A stretch of 51,597 bases of DNA, from NCBI GenBank assembly GCA_029960885.1, contig JASBVV010000008.1, positions 1-51,597 of the forward strand, read 5' to 3'. Under the pieces are notes generated by a model. That model saw nothing but the letters and a program-made list of their open reading frames with translations, ran no database searches and had not been told where the DNA came from. Shown here one piece after another: positions 43,357 through 51,597 of this stretch; the first letter of the stretch is position 1; the number at the start of each line of letters is the position of its first letter. Both the position numbers and the translations under genes were made by a program. The DNA comes from Kyrpidia sp. (GTDB taxonomy: Bacteria; Bacillota; Bacilli; Kyrpidiales; Kyrpidiaceae).

Positions 43357-45327
43357 TCACAGCCTCCCCAGGGATATTTCCGTCGCCATGACCTCTTCCA
43401 CCGGCACGGAATATTCGTCGTCGTACTGGAAGGACCGCCATGCCAGACAGGCCGCCACTCCGCAAAGGCCGGCCACCGCAGGCAACCACCAGTTGAACAC
43501 AAATCCGAACCCCGCGACAAAGAAGGAAACCCCGATCAGGAACGGAGCACCGGAGTTTTTCGGCATGTGGATCGGTTTCAGGTCCGCGGACTTTGGTTGC
43601 AGATCCTCGGTGCGGCCTTCGTTCTTCAGCACCCACCACATATCCCGGTCGGTGACGGTGGGGATCGCCGCGAAGTTGTAATGGGGTACCGGCGACGGCA
43701 GGGACCATTCCAGCGTTCGGCCGTCCCACGGATCTCCCGTCAGATCCCGTTCCCCGTGGCGGATGCTGTACACCACCTGGGCCACGATGAACAGAAACCC
43801 AATGCCCATGAGGTACGCCCCGATGGTCGAGACGAGGTTCAGGGGTCCCCATCCCAAGTCCGCCGGGTAGACGTACATCCGGCGCTGCATGCCCATGAAT
43901 CCCAAGGCGTATTGAGGCATGAAACATACGTAAAATCCCGCGTTGAAAAACCAGAATGCCCACCGGCCCAACCGCTCATCCAGTTTGAATCCGAACATCT
44001 TCGGCCACCAGTAGTACATCCCGGCCAGCATTCCGAACACCACGCCGCCGATCAACGTCTGATGAAAATGCGCGATTAAGAAATAGCTGTTGTGATATTG
44101 GTAGTCGGCCGGCGCCACGGCCAACATCACGCCCGTCGCCCCGCCGATGGCAAAACAGGGAACAAAGGCGATGGCCCACAACATGGGAAGAGACAGGCGA
44201 ATTCTCCCTTGGAACATCGTAAACAACCAGTTGAACACCTTGACCCCGGTCGGGATGGCCACCGCCATGGAGGCGATGGCGAAAAAGGTGTTGACGTCGG
44301 GGCCCGCGCCCATGGTGAAGAAGTGATGCACCCACACGAAATAACTGATGATGCTAATCAACATCAGCGAAGACACCATAGAACCATACCCGAAAATCCG
44401 CTTCCGGGAGAAAGTCGCGACGATCTCTGAAAACGCGCCGAATGCGGGGAGCACCACGATGTACACCTCCGGATGTCCCCAGATCCAAAAGAGATTGACG
44501 AACATTGTCGGGTTTCCGCCGTGAAGCATGGTGAAAAAATGGGTGCCGGCAATCCGGTCGAGCAGCAGCAGGGCCAACGCCACCGTGAGCGCCGGAAAGG
44601 CAAAAATGATCATGATGGACGCGGCCAGCACCGACCAGGTGAACAATGGCATCCGCATCAGAGTCATACCCGGCGCCCGCATCTTCAAGATGGTCGCCAG
44701 AAAGTTGATGCCTGTGGCGATGCTGCCGATTCCGGAGATCTGAATCCCCAATAAATAATAATTTTCGCCCGGTCCGGGATCGAACTCCAGTTCCGACAGC
44801 GGCGGATAGCTCACCCATCCTGCGTCGGGAGAGCCGCCGAACACAAACGAAATGTTGAACAGCAGTGCGCCGAAGAAGAACAGCCAAAAACTCACGGCGT
44901 TCAAAAACGGGAATGCCACATCCCGGGCGCCGATCTGCAGAGGCACGACGATGTTGAACAAGGCAAAAATGAACGGCATCGCCATAAAGAGGATCATAAT
45001 GGTGCCGTGCGTGGTGAAAATCTGGTTATAGTGTTCGGCATCCAAAAAATGGTTTCCCGGAAATGCCAGTTGAGTGCGCATCAATTCCGCGTCCACGCCG
45101 CCCCGGAACAACATGAGCAGCGCGGCGATCATGTACATGATTCCGATCTTCTTGTGATCGACAGTGGTCAACCACTCCCGCCACAACCAGCCCCATTTCT
45201 TGAAGTAGGTCAGAACGGCAACAATGCCGATCACCGTCAAAAGGATGAGGGCGTCCGAACCCCAGATGAGGGGCCCCTCGTGCCACATCAAATACGTGTC
45301 GGCGAAGTTGCGCAGCGCTTCCAACAT
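43357..45327 (-). CDS. qoxB: Quinol oxidase subunit I
   Basis: The 656-residue catalytic subunit, reducing oxygen at heme a3-CuB and pumping protons. FTTHGTIMI gives a low-spin heme ligand, IWGHPEVYI the CuB histidine with its cross-linked tyrosine, FVWVHHFFTMG the CuB histidine pair and IAHFHQTLIGG the two heme ligands on helix X. About 14-15 helices are present. GAGAGGGGG precedes the ATG. Length and motifs are those of a full aa3-type enzyme. Confidence 0.95.
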   Translation of the reverse strand: MLEALRNFADTYLMWHEGPLIWGSDALILLTVIGIVAVLTYFKKWGWLWREWLTTVDHKKIGIMYMIAALLMLFRGGVDAELMRTQLAFPGNHFLDAEHYNQIFTTHGTIMILFMAMPFIFALFNIVVPLQIGARDVAFPFLNAVSFWLFFFGALLFNISFVFGGSPDAGWVSYPPLSELEFDPGPGENYYLLGIQISGIGSIATGINFLATILKMRAPGMTLMRMPLFTWSVLAASIMIIFAFPALTVALALLLLDRIAGTHFFTMLHGGNPTMFVNLFWIWGHPEVYIVVLPAFGAFSEIVATFSRKRIFGYGSMVSSLMLISIISYFVWVHHFFTMGAGPDVNTFFAIASMAVAIPTGVKVFNWLFTMFQGRIRLSLPMLWAIAFVPCFAIGGATGVMLAVAPADYQYHNSYFLIAHFHQTLIGGVVFGMLAGMYYWWPKMFGFKLDERLGRWAFWFFNAGFYVCFMPQYALGFMGMQRRMYVYPADLGWGPLNLVSTIGAYLMGIGFLFIVAQVVYSIRHGERDLTGDPWDGRTLEWSLPSPVPHYNFAAIPTVTDRDMWWVLKNEGRTEDLQPKSADLKPIHMPKNSGAPFLIGVSFFVAGFGFVFNWWLPAVAGLCGVAACLAWRSFQYDDEYSVPVEEVMATEISLGRL

Positions 45328-45348
45328 CGCTTATGCCCCCTCTCGCTT

Positions 45349-46296
45349 TCACCGCATCGGCGGTGAGCACATCGCATTGGGATCGCCGGGTGCGGCGCCC
45401 GCCCCGCCGTTGGCCTGACGGTCCATGTGCATCATATCCGGAAAATAGCGCCCCCCGTTGACCCACACCGTGTCTTCGAACAGCCCGGGGGGATACGAGG
45501 AATAGGAGACGGTCCCCATGACTCCCGGCTTCTTGAGTTCTTGATATCCCGCCAATGTCAATCCCGAAGAGCTCGTTTTGATCTGGTTGACCCATTGAGC
45601 AAACTCCGATGGGGATTTCGCGACGACGTCGAAGGACATGTGAGCGAACCCTTCCCCGGTGAAATTGGCCCCGTGACCGTAGTACGTGCCCGGTTGGTCC
45701 GCCTGCAGCCACAGACGCATGGCCATGCCCGGCATGGTGTATTCCTGTCCTCCCAACTGGGGCACCCAGAATGAGTTCATCGGCGCATCCGCCGTGAGTT
45801 CAAACTGGACGGGTACCCCCGTGGGAATCTCACAGTAATTCACCGTGGCAATCCCTTTGTCCGGGTACATAAACAGCCACTTCCAGTCCAGAGAGGTTAC
45901 TTGAATCGTCAAGGGCTGCACGTTACTCTCCGGCGGCTCGGTCAGTGCGAATGTGGTTTTGGCCGTATAGAAACCGAGCACTCCGACAATGGCGATGGGG
46001 ATCCCCCACCATACCAACTCCAACACCCGACTTTCCGCCCACTCCGGCCGATATGCGGCAGGATTGCCGGGTCGGTCGCGATAACGCCAAACGATGAAGA
46101 TGAGCAATGCGAACACGGGAACGACGACGGCCAATATCAAAACGGTCGATAAGATCATGAGGTACATTTCTTCTCGCGCCACCGGCCCGGCCGGGTTCAG
46201 CACGATGTAATCGGGACTGCATCCGGAAAGAAAGAGGGCGGACGCCGCCCCCAAGGTGAGCAAAAATGATCTTAGCCGGGATTTCCCCCGATCCAA
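45349..46296 (-). CDS. qoxA: Quinol oxidase subunit II
   Basis: A 315-residue lipoprotein: lipobox LSGC with Cys26, two membrane helices, then a cupredoxin domain facing outside. The CuA cysteine pair and histidine motif (CxxxCG...H) is absent; the matching place reads GEGFAHMSFDVV, so electrons come from quinol rather than cytochrome c. TTG at 46296 is chosen because GAGAGGGGGAG lies six bases upstream. First gene of qoxABCD. Confidence 0.92.
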   Translation of the reverse strand: MDRGKSRLRSFLLTLGAASALFLSGCSPDYIVLNPAGPVAREEMYLMILSTVLILAVVVPVFALLIFIVWRYRDRPGNPAAYRPEWAESRVLELVWWGIPIAIVGVLGFYTAKTTFALTEPPESNVQPLTIQVTSLDWKWLFMYPDKGIATVNYCEIPTGVPVQFELTADAPMNSFWVPQLGGQEYTMPGMAMRLWLQADQPGTYYGHGANFTGEGFAHMSFDVVAKSPSEFAQWVNQIKTSSSGLTLAGYQELKKPGVMGTVSYSSYPPGLFEDTVWVNGGRYFPDMMHMDRQANGGAGAAPGDPNAMCSPPMR

Positions 46297-46655
46297 TTGC
46301 GGCTCCCCCTCTCGACATATGTGCGTGTATCGCGCCCCGCCGTTCACCCCAACTTCACTGTTCGTTTGACACAATATCACATTGCCGTGCTTCTCGTTCT
46401 CATATTCATAAACTCGTCGCCGAGTCTTCAACTTTTCTTACCAGGATTGTCGACGAATGTTCATATAATCAACATCTGGGTCGTCGGGCTTGTGAAGATG
46501 ATGTCACCATTCACGGATCAGACCGGGGGACGAGTGCACGATCTTTGCGTGAGGGAAGCATGGTCTTCTCCGAATGGCCCGAAGGGGCTATTGTTTGTCA
46601 TTTTTATCAAGGAGTATAGTCAAAACGGGAAACTCAGTGTTAAGGAGGGACTGCG
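46297..46655. promoter_or_regulatory. Divergent intergenic region, qoxA and ycnJ
   Basis: A 359-bp AT-richer region. For ycnJ, TTGTTT (46591-46596), 18 bases and TATAGT (46615-46620) form a good promoter. For qoxA no clear pair is seen; TATTGT on the minus strand near 46375 is only a weak -10 candidate. No coding potential was recognised. Confidence 0.6.
46591..46620 (+). promoter_or_regulatory. Candidate sigma-A promoter for ycnJ operon
   Basis: TTGTTT, 18-base spacer, TATAGT, 35 bases before the ATG. Confidence 0.6.
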
Positions 46656-48362
46656 ATGGGGGTACGGCGGAGGCGCCCCGGGGTGACGGTGTTCGCACTG
46701 GCCCTGATGGTCGCATGGGTACTCGCCGTCCCGTCCAAAGCGTCGGCTCATGCGTATTTGGTCAGGGCCATGCCCGCCCCGGGAAGCACGGTCCCGAGAA
46801 TGCCGGCTCAAATTCAACTTTGGTTCAGCGACCCGCTGGAAGTCCGTTTTGCGGATGTGACCGTCTTGGCCCCCGACGGCAAACCGATCGGTGCGGGTCC
46901 GCTCACGGGAGATCCCCATGATGCCGCTTCCCTGATTCTTCCCGTGCATGGTTCGACCGGGGCCGGCACGTACGTGGTGGAATGGCGGGTTGTTTCGGCG
47001 GATGGCCATCCCGTCGCCGGGCATTTGACGTTTTCCGTCGGGGCCGCCTCCGTTCCATTGTCGGTGGCCGAGCCGCAAAGCCAAGGTCCGCCCCCGGTCG
47101 AGGGAGTGTCCCGGTTTTTGCAATGGGCGGCGTTGCTCATTTTACCCGGATTGATCGGATTCTGGCGGATCCTGGCCCGGTGGCCGGCTTTGCAGCGGGT
47201 GCCTCCGGAGACGGTGCGACAGGTCATCGGGTGGACCGCGGCGGCCGGGCTTGTCACCACGTTATTCCGTTTGCCGGTGGAGACTCGCATCCAGGCGGAG
47301 GAGCCTTTCTGGAGCGGGGCGCTCAGTCCGATTCAGTGGTGGGTTCTCATTCAAAACAGCACCTTTGGCGCTGTGCTGCTCGCGCAGATCCCCCTCCTCC
47401 TGTTGTTGGCCCTGGTCGCCTGGCGCCGGGATGCGGGATGCCGTTGGCTCGCCTCGGGCTGGCGGAACGACGCGTGGCTTGTGCCCGCGTTTGCCGCGCT
47501 CCTGCTCATGGCCCTGGCCGGCCATGCCCGACACGGCCCGATTCCGGCCCTGGATGTGACCCTCGACATGGTTCATTTGACGGCCGCGGCGTGGTGGGTG
47601 GGCGGATTGACGGGGGTGGCGGTGTGGCTGTTGTCCGGCCGGCGGGCGGCCGTGCGGAACCTGCACAGGGAGGCCGCGGGTTCTGCAAATGCCGTTCCCT
47701 CCGGCGATTGGACGGCTCTGGTTCGTGTGGCGGGCTGGGGATTCGCCGCCTCTCTGGCGGCCTTGATCCTTACCGGCATCCGGGCGCTTCTGGTGATGAC
47801 CCCCACTCCGTACAGCCTCACCCACACCGCTTGGGGGGTGGCCCTGATTGTAAAAATGAGCCTGGTGGCGGGGATGGGGATGTTGGCGGCAGCCCACGGT
47901 CTGCCGCTGGCCGGGCTGTTGCCTTTTCGGTGGGTCCGCCGCACGGCCTGCGCGGAGTGGCTCCTCGGTATCGGCGCGGTGGTTTGTGCGACCGTACTGG
48001 CCGTTTCGGCTCCGGCATATACCAATCCGGGTCCCATCCACCGGTTGGTTTCTCAAAGCGCCGGTACGGCAGATGTGCGCATCGATCCGAACCGCGCGGG
48101 GATCAATCATTTGATCCTGGAGCTGAAGGATGCAAAAGGACGCGACATGGCGAATTTGGAGACTGTTCATGTCACGGTGTCCATGTCCGACATGCCGGAC
48201 ATGGGCGAGACGGAGGTACAGGTTCGCTCCACGGCGCCCGGACGGTACGAGGCCGTCGGAGGCTTCTTTTCCGTGGCGGGAAGATGGCGGGTGGAGATCC
48301 ACGGGCTGACCCGGGATTACAAAGACTTGGAGTGGGCAACCGATGTGCCGGTCGGGCAGTGA
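46656..48362 (+). CDS. ycnJ: Copper transport protein YcnJ (CopC-CopD fusion)
   Basis: A 568-residue protein that imports copper across the membrane in Bacillus. After a signal peptide ending SASA, the CopC domain begins at once with HAYLVRAMPAPGS, whose first His is a copper ligand, and ends near SADGHPVAGHLTF. Then follow about eight CopD helices, and a C-terminal extracellular beta domain with methionine-rich SMSDMPDMGE. Start preceded by AAGGAGGGA. It is divergent from qoxA and heads a set of copper and oxidase-related genes. Confidence 0.9.
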   Translation: MGVRRRRPGVTVFALALMVAWVLAVPSKASAHAYLVRAMPAPGSTVPRMPAQIQLWFSDPLEVRFADVTVLAPDGKPIGAGPLTGDPHDAASLILPVHGSTGAGTYVVEWRVVSADGHPVAGHLTFSVGAASVPLSVAEPQSQGPPPVEGVSRFLQWAALLILPGLIGFWRILARWPALQRVPPETVRQVIGWTAAAGLVTTLFRLPVETRIQAEEPFWSGALSPIQWWVLIQNSTFGAVLLAQIPLLLLLALVAWRRDAGCRWLASGWRNDAWLVPAFAALLLMALAGHARHGPIPALDVTLDMVHLTAAAWWVGGLTGVAVWLLSGRRAAVRNLHREAAGSANAVPSGDWTALVRVAGWGFAASLAALILTGIRALLVMTPTPYSLTHTAWGVALIVKMSLVAGMGMLAAAHGLPLAGLLPFRWVRRTACAEWLLGIGAVVCATVLAVSAPAYTNPGPIHRLVSQSAGTADVRIDPNRAGINHLILELKDAKGRDMANLETVHVTVSMSDMPDMGETEVQVRSTAPGRYEAVGGFFSVAGRWRVEIHGLTRDYKDLEWATDVPVGQ

Positions 48363-48450
48363 AAGAGGCCCATCCGGCGATCCGGCACCGGGCGGCGCCT
48401 GTTTGCACCATGACATCGAAAAGAAAGAAAATTAAATGGGAGTGATTATA

Positions 48451-49107
48451 ATGAATATATCTTTTGTTATGTTAAAAAGTGCCCTGCGCCGGATGCGGCC
48501 GTGGACGGCGGCGGCAGCGGCCGCGTTGGTGACGGCGGTCGCCGGGGTGGCCTCCGCGCACGTCACGGTCTGGCCCCAGCAGAGTTCCCCCGGGGCGTTT
48601 GAAAAATACACCGTTCGGGTGCCCACGGAGAAGGCGGTGCCCACGGTCAAGATCGCTTTGAACGTCCCGGATGGAGTCGCCGTTGAAGACCTGCAGCCCG
48701 TGCCCGGCTGGTCGCACCAGATGCAGAAAACCAACGGCCGGGTGACGACTCTGGTCTGGCAGGCCACGGGGCCGGGCATTCAACCGGGAGAGTTTCAGGA
48801 ATTTTCCTTTACGGCAAAAAACCCGTCCCAACCCGCAGATCTGTCGTGGAAGGCGTATCAATATTATCAAGACGGTTCGGTGGTGGAATGGACCGGTCCC
48901 AAGGGCACCCAGACGCCGGCTTCCGTCACGGTGATCGCCGCGGGAGGGAGCGCGGAGCCGTCGGCAGGGGCACCGGCTTCTCAGTCTGCTTCCGCCGCGA
49001 CCGCCGGCGGCACTTCGACCGCACCCGGATGGGTGCTGTGGACGGCTCTCGGCCTCTCTGCGGTTTCGCTGATCCTCTCACTCACCGCCGCCCTTCGGCG
49101 GAGGTGA
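48451..49107 (+). CDS. ycnI: YcnI family (DUF1775) copper-binding protein
   Basis: A 218-residue exported protein: signal peptide, mature N terminus HVTVWPQQ with the copper-binding N-terminal His and Trp, a beta-sandwich DUF1775 domain, a Ser/Ala/Thr-rich linker and a C-terminal membrane anchor (PGWVLWTALGLSAVSLILSL). YcnI acts as a copper chaperone next to YcnJ. The ATG at 48451 follows GGGAGTGA; an ATG 15 bases earlier is possible. Confidence 0.87.
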   Translation: MNISFVMLKSALRRMRPWTAAAAAALVTAVAGVASAHVTVWPQQSSPGAFEKYTVRVPTEKAVPTVKIALNVPDGVAVEDLQPVPGWSHQMQKTNGRVTTLVWQATGPGIQPGEFQEFSFTAKNPSQPADLSWKAYQYYQDGSVVEWTGPKGTQTPASVTVIAAGGSAEPSAGAPASQSASAATAGGTSTAPGWVLWTALGLSAVSLILSLTAALRRR

Positions 49108-49318
49108 TCCAAGCGGAGGGTTCGGCCGGGCCGATTCCGGCTGCGGTCATCCGGGCAGCATGCTTGGCGGCCGGGATGGCGACGGTTCGGCCAAGGCCCG
49201 GCAATGCACCTCGTTTGGGCAGGAACTCTGGCCGGGCCTAAGGAGCGGCTTGACCAACGGCTCTCTTTCCGGCAAGAATAATGAAGATGACACGCCCAGA
49301 CGAGGATGTGAAGAGACA

Positions 49319-49780
49319 TTGATCATTCGTATCGTGGCCTATCTCAATGAAGCGTTTATGCTGGCCAGTGCGGCGTCGGCGGCCATCGGCTGGTATCTCA
49401 TCCGGCGGAAACGAACGGCGGCCCACCGCAGGGCCATGCTTCTCAGCGTACTTTTGGGGGCCGCTTTTTTTGTGAGTTACGTGCTCAAGACGGTCTTTCT
49501 CGGGGATACCACCTTCGGGGGACCCGAGCCGTGGCGAGAACCGTATCAAATTTTTCTGCAAGCCCATTCGGTGCTCGCCACGGTGGCCGCGGTGCTCGGC
49601 ATCATCACTTTGCGATTTGCGCTCAAAAGCCGATTTCGCCCCCATAAGAAGATCGGCCCGTGGACGGTGACCATCTGGTTGATCACCGCCGCGACCGGGT
49701 TGATGGTCTTCTTGTTGCTGTACATCATCTACGAGCCGGGACCGACGACGAACATGTTTCGGGCGTGGTTTGGATTTTAG
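49319..49780 (+). CDS. ctaM: DUF420 protein, CtaM/YozB (oxidase assembly)
   Basis: A 153-residue membrane protein with four helices, of the DUF420 family. LNEAFMLASAASAAIGWYLI, VLKTVFLGDTTFGGPEPW and HKKIGPWTVTIWLITAATGLMVFLLLYIIY match CtaM, needed to assemble heme-copper oxidases in Firmicutes. A TTG start is the best guess; a longer reading to 49160 would add 53 residues unlike the family. The ribosome site is not strong. Confidence 0.82.
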   Translation: MIIRIVAYLNEAFMLASAASAAIGWYLIRRKRTAAHRRAMLLSVLLGAAFFVSYVLKTVFLGDTTFGGPEPWREPYQIFLQAHSVLATVAAVLGIITLRFALKSRFRPHKKIGPWTVTIWLITAATGLMVFLLLYIIYEPGPTTNMFRAWFGF

Positions 49781-49895
49781 AAAGCCGAACGGTGCGCTCC
49801 GGCGGTCCGCCTCCGGGACCTGCGGGAATGGGCCCGGGGCGGGCAAAGGGAGTCCGGGATGCACACTGCGCCTCAAGAAGAAGGGAGGGATGTTC

Positions 49896-50393
49896 ATGAG
49901 GCGTTTCTTCGGGACCGGCCTGTGGGTCGCGTCGGCATTCTCGTTGGCGTTCGCGCTGCTCGCGACGGGCTGCGGTACGACGGCCCAAGCGGGCGGCCCC
50001 TCCCGGAAGGCGCTGGAGGCCGCGGCGGAAGAGGCCAAGACGATCCGCGTGCCCCTGCCGGATTATGTCACGAGTCGACCCGCCGAAGTCCAGGATCTGT
50101 ACCGCCTGGCGTACGCCCATCCGGACGCGTTGCGGTACATGCCCTGTTATTGCGGCTGTGTGAACGAGGGACATCAAAGCGATCTGGACTGTTTTGTCCG
50201 GGGGATCAATGCGGACGGATCCGTTCGTTGGGATCCCATGGGCCAAGGATGCGGCATCTGTCTGAACATTGCCCGGGATGCCGTGGCCATGCAGAAAGAC
50301 GGCAAGAGCCTTCAACAGATTCGAACGTATATCGAACAAACCTACAGCCGGTTCGGACCGGCGACCCGTACTCCGTCGCCGCCTCAGTCATGA
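49896..50393 (+). CDS. PCYCGC-motif lipoprotein
   Basis: A 165-residue lipoprotein: lipobox LATGC with Cys26, then a helical domain with PCYCGC at 83-88 and two further cysteines in QGCGICLNIA. Cys-rich PCYCGC proteins occur in Firmicutes, often near cytochrome oxidase genes; a metal (copper) role is plausible but not proven. ATG at 49896 is chosen since GGGAGGG ends six bases before it. Last gene of the ycnJ-ycnI-ctaM set. Confidence 0.8.
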   Translation: MRRFFGTGLWVASAFSLAFALLATGCGTTAQAGGPSRKALEAAAEEAKTIRVPLPDYVTSRPAEVQDLYRLAYAHPDALRYMPCYCGCVNEGHQSDLDCFVRGINADGSVRWDPMGQGCGICLNIARDAVAMQKDGKSLQQIRTYIEQTYSRFGPATRTPSPPQS

Positions 50394-50493
50394 CTCAAAG
50401 GGGCAAGGTTCGGTTCACGAGGTGTGCAGTCGAGTTTCCGTGTGTATCGGTGCATCCGGGAAACTGTCGGGCACGGGTGGGGGCCGGCCGGGA

Positions 50494-50668
50494 CTACGGC
50501 CGGTGTCCTGACTCTCGGCCGCCCGCTCTGGGCCCGAACAACTGATCGGCATGCCTGGTCAAGGCGTTGATCAGGTCTTGGTTGTCCCTCGCGATCTTTC
50601 CATCCGTCAGGCATTTTCACCGGATTGACTTTGACATCCGACGTGGTTTTCGGCATGGATGTCGGCAA
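50494..50668 (-). pseudogene. Possible frameshifted small gene
   Basis: A TTG start (MPTSMPKTT...VKMPDG) with AGAGGTGA upstream runs to about 50610; with one base removed the reading continues as GKIARDNQDLINALTRHADQ to a TAG at 50494. The second part has GC-rich third positions like local genes; the uninterrupted frame does not. The full product would be about 57 residues. Not recognised. Confidence 0.3.
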
Positions 50669-50973
50669 GATTGCGTAGTCACCTCTTGCAGAAGGAAAAC
50701 CCCAAGTTTTTTTCTCGCCCTCCAGAGAACGGTTCTAAAGACCGTTAGCCTCTCTTTCTTGGTTGGTGTCCTTGATGTCTCTCATTGTACCATAAACGCC
50801 TTGAACGAAGACCGACCGCCGCAAGCCCGGGCTTCAGCGTCGACGATCGCGGCGCTCTTTTTCTCTGCGACGCGGATGTGACGTTTCGACGCGCGAAGGA
50901 TCGGGCGATTTTTTTTATGCTTTTCTTATCTCCCCTTCCCTCTTTTTGACCCGCTTTTGACGGCGACCCGCCG

Positions 50974-50979
50974 TATAAT
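50974..50979 (+). promoter_or_regulatory. Perfect -10 box upstream of kdpF
   Basis: TATAAT with no -35 at 16-19 bases; two TTGAC sequences lie at 11- and 22-base spacing. An activator may be needed. Confidence 0.4.
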
Positions 50980-51058
50980 CACCTTGCGTCCGGGGAATAC
51001 TTGGCGCACCTGTCGCACGGACTCGATTGAAACAAAACGGACAAATGAGGTGAGATGT

Positions 51059-51145
51059 GTGTTATGGTGGGCGGTCGGTGGGTTGATTTCCATGGGTATG
51101 CTGTTCTATCTCCTGTACGCGCTGGCCAAGGCGGAGGATCTGTAA
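51059..51145 (+). CDS. kdpF: KdpF-like small membrane subunit
   Basis: A 28-residue single-helix peptide starting at GTG and ending [13 protein letters not shown], resembling KdpF, the stabilising small subunit of the KdpFABC potassium pump. GAGGTGAG lies four bases upstream, and kdpA starts two bases after its stop. Very short, but position makes the call strong. Confidence 0.78.
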   Translation: MLWWAVGGLISMGMLFYLLYALAKAEDL

Positions 51146-51147
51146 TC

Positions 51148-51597
51148 ATGTCCGGAGTCGCGTCCGACGTGCTGCAGATGGTGTTGCTCCTGGCGGCGGT
51201 GCTGTTGGCCGCCTGGCCCTTGGGACGGTATATGGCCCGGGTGTTTCAGGGGCAGAGAACCTTTCTCGACCCGGTCCTGCGGCCGCTGGAGCGCGGTTTT
51301 TACCGGCTGGTCGGCGTGGATGAAAGCCGGGACATGTCCTGGAAGGCCTATGCCCTGGCGGTGCTGGCGTTCAACGCCGTGGGGTTGGTTGTCCTGTTCC
51401 TGCTCCAATTGATCCAGGGACGGCTTCCGTTCAATCCGCAACAATTTCCCGCCGTTCGGTGGGATACCGCACTGAATACGGCGGCCAGTTTTGTCACGAA
51501 CACGAACTGGCAGTCCTACGGCGGGGAATCCACCATGAGCTACCTCACCCAGATGGCCGGCCTCACGGTGCAGAACTTCCTGTCGGGCGCCACGGGC
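51148..51597 (+). CDS. kdpA: Potassium-transporting ATPase subunit KdpA, partial
   Basis: The first 150 codons of KdpA; the gene runs off the window. It is the channel-like potassium-selective subunit of the P-type ATPase. [71 protein letters not shown] and [15 protein letters not shown] match the family. Confidence 0.95.
   Translation, partial: MSGVASDVLQMVLLLAAVLLAAWPLGRYMARVFQGQRTFLDPVLRPLERGFYRLVGVDESRDMSWKAYALAVLAFNAVGLVVLFLLQLIQGRLPFNPQQFPAVRWDTALNTAASFVTNTNWQSYGGESTMSYLTQMAGLTVQNFLSGATG

Larger units (their letters stand above)
50394..51058. other. Intergenic region upstream of kdp, 665 bp
   Basis: No intact plus-strand gene seen. 50640-50800 is clearly less GC-rich than its surroundings and holds an inverted repeat AACGGT/ACCGTT. 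The minus strand has an extended -10 (TGG TACAAT, 50789-50784) and a possible broken gene at 50494-50668. The stretch 50920-50950 is T-rich. A perfect TATAAT (50974-50979) precedes kdpF without a correctly spaced -35. I found no c-di-AMP (ydaO) riboswitch core. Confidence 0.5.

Noticed and set aside
50640-51058. c-di-AMP (ydaO) riboswitch before kdp
   Set aside because: No match to the conserved core and the leader after the -10 is only about 80 bases.
1-51597. tRNA genes, CRISPR arrays, insertion sequences, prophage
   Set aside because: None recognised: no TTCGAAT-type tRNA arm with cloverleaf, no spaced repeats, no transposase or phage-like genes.

Overview
This is a GC-rich chromosomal window from a Gram-positive endospore former. 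Evidence for that: a gerA-type germinant-receptor operon, ytaF, an Hpr/ScoC-like MarR regulator, many Bacillus-type conserved genes (ywhD, yunC, ysdC, yutE, yuiD, yuiH, ycnJ/ycnI, ctaM), strong AGGAGG-type ribosome sites, and frequent GTG and TTG starts. Together with the futalosine gene mqnE, bluB and a quinol oxidase, this points to an aerobic high-GC member of the Bacillales such as Kyrpidia (Alicyclobacillaceae). The genus is an inference. I saw no tRNA, rRNA, CRISPR array, insertion sequence or prophage.

Layout. 1-2.7 kb: ydcF-like gene, ywhD, speA-type arginine decarboxylase. 2.8-7.4 kb: four-gene gerA operon (A, B, C and a 58-residue D-type subunit). 7.4-14.5 kb: ytaF, HD-domain phosphohydrolase, membrane GT2 glycosyltransferase, yunC, M42 aminopeptidase, an 85-aa unknown, a D-threonine-aldolase/D-serine-dehydratase-like enzyme, and a 54-aa double-CxxC protein. 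14.7-18.4 kb (minus): korA-korB ferredoxin oxidoreductase and a GntR regulator with a perfect 20-bp palindrome in its leader. 18.7-22.6 kb: serS, then tenI-thiO on the minus strand, then yutE. 22.7-25.7 kb: envelope-type cluster of polysaccharide deacetylase/YkoP fusion, GT28 glycosyltransferase and yuiD. 25.8-31.8 kb: MBL hydrolase, cobalamin adenosyltransferase, two HAD phosphatases, Hpr-like regulator, a frameshifted aspartase/fumarase-family gene and a Gly/Pro-rich protein. 31.9-42.3 kb: rocA, small membrane protein, mqnE, ABC exporter, yuiH, PmtA-like methyltransferase, bluB, MFS exporter, thiolase. 42.4-50.4 kb: qoxABCD (minus) divergent from ycnJ-ycnI-ctaM-PCYCGC lipoprotein (plus). 50.4-51.6 kb: a 665-bp interval with AT-richer DNA and a possible broken minus-strand gene, then kdpF and the start of kdpA.

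How the genes fit together. The respiratory block is the clearest module: mqnE makes menaquinone, qoxABCD oxidises it, and the divergent set supplies copper uptake (YcnJ/YcnI), oxidase assembly (CtaM) and a Cys-rich lipoprotein. KorAB feeds reduced ferredoxin. BluB and the adenosyltransferase act at two ends of cobalamin synthesis. The most unusual items are the D-type germination gene, the frameshifted aspartase-like gene, the apparent remnant of a second GT28 gene upstream of the intact one, the Gly/Pro-rich protein, and the interval upstream of kdp. Functions come from recognising family motifs by eye; no database search was run.
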